Shown: positions 62,937 to 64,000 of the stretch, piece by piece | How the letters are laid out: the number at the start of each line of letters is the position of its first letter | How positions within the stretch are numbered: the stretch's first letter is position 1 | Origin: Croceicoccus ponticola | GTDB taxonomy: Bacteria; Pseudomonadota; Alphaproteobacteria; Sphingomonadales; Sphingomonadaceae | Length of the DNA: 64,000 nt | Reading direction: 5' to 3' | NCBI RefSeq assembly: GCF_004004515.1 | Contig: NZ_RXOL01000001.1 | Span: 1,178,001-1,242,000 of the forward strand | The notes under the pieces: generated by a model | What the model was told of the DNA's origin: nothing | What the model saw: only the letters and a program-made list of their open reading frames with translations | The model's database searches: none | Translations under genes and position numbers: made by a program

Positions 62937-64000
62937 AGCCGGAAACGCGCGACAAAGAACCCGTCGAGGCCACCGATTTCGGGCAACATCCCGGGATCGG
63001 TGCGCACCCAGCCCCGGTCCGTCGGCAGCAACCCGGCGGGCAGTTCGTCGGCCCGGATCGGATCGGGTGACAGCGTGACCTTTGCGGCGCGTTCCTCGCC
63101 CTCTTCCGGTTCGAGCGAGCAAGTCGCATAGACCAGCCGCCCGCCGGGCTTCAGCCAACCGGACGCCCGTTCGATCAGCTTGTCCTGCAATTCGGTCAGG
63201 TCCGCGATCTGGCGGCCGGCAATGCGGTGCAGCACATCAGGGTGGCGGCGGCAGGTGCCCGTCGCGGTGCACGGCGCATCGAGCAGGACGGCATCGAATG
63301 GCGCGTCGGGCGACCATTCCAGCGCATCGGCACGGACAATTTCCGCCGATAGCCCGGTGCGGTCGAGATTCTGGCGCAGCCGTTCCAGCCGCCTTTGCGC
63401 GATGTCGAGCGCGACGACCTGCCAGCCTGCTGCTGCAAGCTGCATCGTCTTGCCGCCCGGTGCGGCGCAGAGGTCCAGCACGCGCCGCCCTTCGCCCTGC
63501 CCCAGCAGCATCGCGGGAATGGCGGCGGCAAGATCCTGCACCCACCATGCGCCTTCGGTAAAGCCGGGCAGGCCATCGACGGCCCGTCCGCGCGGCAGGC
63601 GCAAAAGCCCAGCCGCAAGCACCTTGCCGTCCAGCCGCTCTGCCCACAGATCGGTTTCAGCCGGATTGCGCAAGGTTAGATCGAGCAGCGGCGGTTCGGC
63701 CAGCCCGGCGGCGATCGCGTCGAGCCGGTCGGGCCACGCTTCTTCCCAGCGGGCTTCGACTTCGGGCGGCAGGGTGGGAATTTCAGGCAGCTTCGCTTCG
63801 CGTTTGAGCAGTGCCGAAAAGACGCCATGCGCCAATCTGCGCGGCCCGCCGGTCAACAGCGGCAGGCCCGTCGCGATGACCGCATGCGGCGCGGTATCCA
63901 TGCGCAAGGCCTGCACCAACATCATGCGCAGCACGGTGCGCACTTTCGCATCGTCGGGCAGACGCTGGCGCGTGGCGCTGTCGATCAGTTCGTCGAGATC
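62933..64000 (-). CDS. rRNA (cytosine-5) methyltransferase, RsmB/NOP2 family, 5' end outside the window
   Basis: At least 355 aa; open to the window edge (DLDELIDSATRQRLPDDAKV continues the frame), so the gene begins to the right. The N-terminal NusB-like domain is partly seen. The SAM domain has VLDLCAAPGGKTMQLAAAG, VVALDIAQRRLERLRQNL, AVLLDAPCTATGTCRRHPDV (catalytic Pro-Cys) and GGRLVYATCSLEPEEGEE (Thr-Cys). Ends FFVARFRL. Probably the 16S rRNA m5C967 enzyme, but the symbol is not certain because part is missing. Confidence 0.9.
   Translation of the reverse strand, partial: DLDELIDSATRQRLPDDAKVRTVLRMMLVQALRMDTAPHAVIATGLPLLTGGPRRLAHGVFSALLKREAKLPEIPTLPPEVEARWEEAWPDRLDAIAAGLAEPPLLDLTLRNPAETDLWAERLDGKVLAAGLLRLPRGRAVDGLPGFTEGAWWVQDLAAAIPAMLLGQGEGRRVLDLCAAPGGKTMQLAAAGWQVVALDIAQRRLERLRQNLDRTGLSAEIVRADALEWSPDAPFDAVLLDAPCTATGTCRRHPDVLHRIAGRQIADLTELQDKLIERASGWLKPGGRLVYATCSLEPEEGEERAAKVTLSPDPIRADELPAGLLPTDRGWVRTDPGMLPEIGGLDGFFVARFRL

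Noticed and set aside
1-64000. CRISPR arrays, rRNA genes and riboswitches
   Set aside because: No regularly spaced repeats, no rRNA sequence, and no FMN-type riboswitch leader in front of the RibBA-like gene.

Overview
This window comes from an alphaproteobacterium, most likely a sphingomonad (Novosphingobium, Sphingobium, Sphingomonas or Erythrobacteraceae). The evidence is the gene content: several aromatic and fatty-acid type catabolic operons in small blocks, Spinster-type MFS carriers, a TonB receptor beside a catabolic cluster, and IS630 and IS5 fragments. The genus is inferred.

Layout. 1-932 is the 3' part of a phage terminase large-subunit gene broken by an in-frame TAG. 983-2658 is etfBA, the electron acceptor for acyl-CoA dehydrogenases. 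About 2.7-57 kb is one continuous catabolic region. It contains: (a) 2.7-5.7 kb, an FMN 2-hydroxyacid oxidase / SDR / HTD2-type hydratase operon ending in an internally deleted CitE-type lyase; (b) 5.9-8.9 kb, two MFS transporters; (c) 8.9-12.9 kb, an ALDH / SnoaL-like / SDR operon and a frameshifted SDR; (d) 12.9-23.4 kb, a tightly coupled ten-gene operon (LLM monooxygenase, MDR reductase, intradiol dioxygenase, PEP-mutase-superfamily enzyme, acyl-CoA ligase, SCP2-thiolase-like aldolase, DUF35 partner, PhyH oxygenase, a protein of unknown function, acyl-CoA dehydrogenase) with a GntR regulator upstream; (e) 24.4-28.3 kb, a decayed IS630, two SDRs and a second copy of the unknown protein; (f) 28.3-34.9 kb, an IclR regulator, a RibBA-like protein, a three-component ring-hydroxylating dioxygenase without reductase, thiolase and acyl-CoA dehydrogenase; (g) 35.1-40.2 kb, ADP-forming acyl-CoA synthetase, bifunctional hydratase/dehydrogenase and crotonase; (h) 40.2-44.9 kb, a paired acyl-CoA dehydrogenase, an MmgE/PrpD protein and a crotonase; (i) 44.9-56.6 kb, amidohydrolase, LysR regulator, ALDH, GMC oxidoreductase, an SDR lacking its catalytic residues, isochorismatase-like hydrolase, FAD oxidoreductase and a TonB-dependent receptor. 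57.2-59.6 kb is a scrapyard: an MFS remnant, an IS630 end, an IS5-type transposase head and a broken Res-type helicase/nuclease gene. From tRNA-Lys(TTT) at 60 kb the window returns to housekeeping genes (folK, an N-carbamoylputrescine amidase gene, SIMPL lipoprotein, msrA, RsmB-type methyltransferase). The tRNA 3' end faces the accessory region.

How it may work. The TonB receptor and MFS carriers would import an organic acid or hydrophobic compound. A ligase activates it to a CoA thioester. Dehydrogenases, crotonases and thiolases shorten it, feeding electrons to Etf. The ring dioxygenase plus the SCP2-like aldolase/DUF35 pair resembles the ibuprofen (ipf) logic of CoA activation, ring cis-dihydroxylation and retro-aldol side-chain removal, with the intradiol dioxygenase as a possible ring-opening step. 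The substrate cannot be read from sequence.

The most striking non-coding signal is a palindrome with core TGTCGACA. It occurs at seven intergenic places in front of four separate transcription units (ten-gene operon, IclR/acyl-CoA synthetase, GMC/SDR, TonB receptor) and probably marks one regulon spread over about 33 kb. The best candidate for an undescribed function is the paired family at 14093-15004 and 26564-27466.
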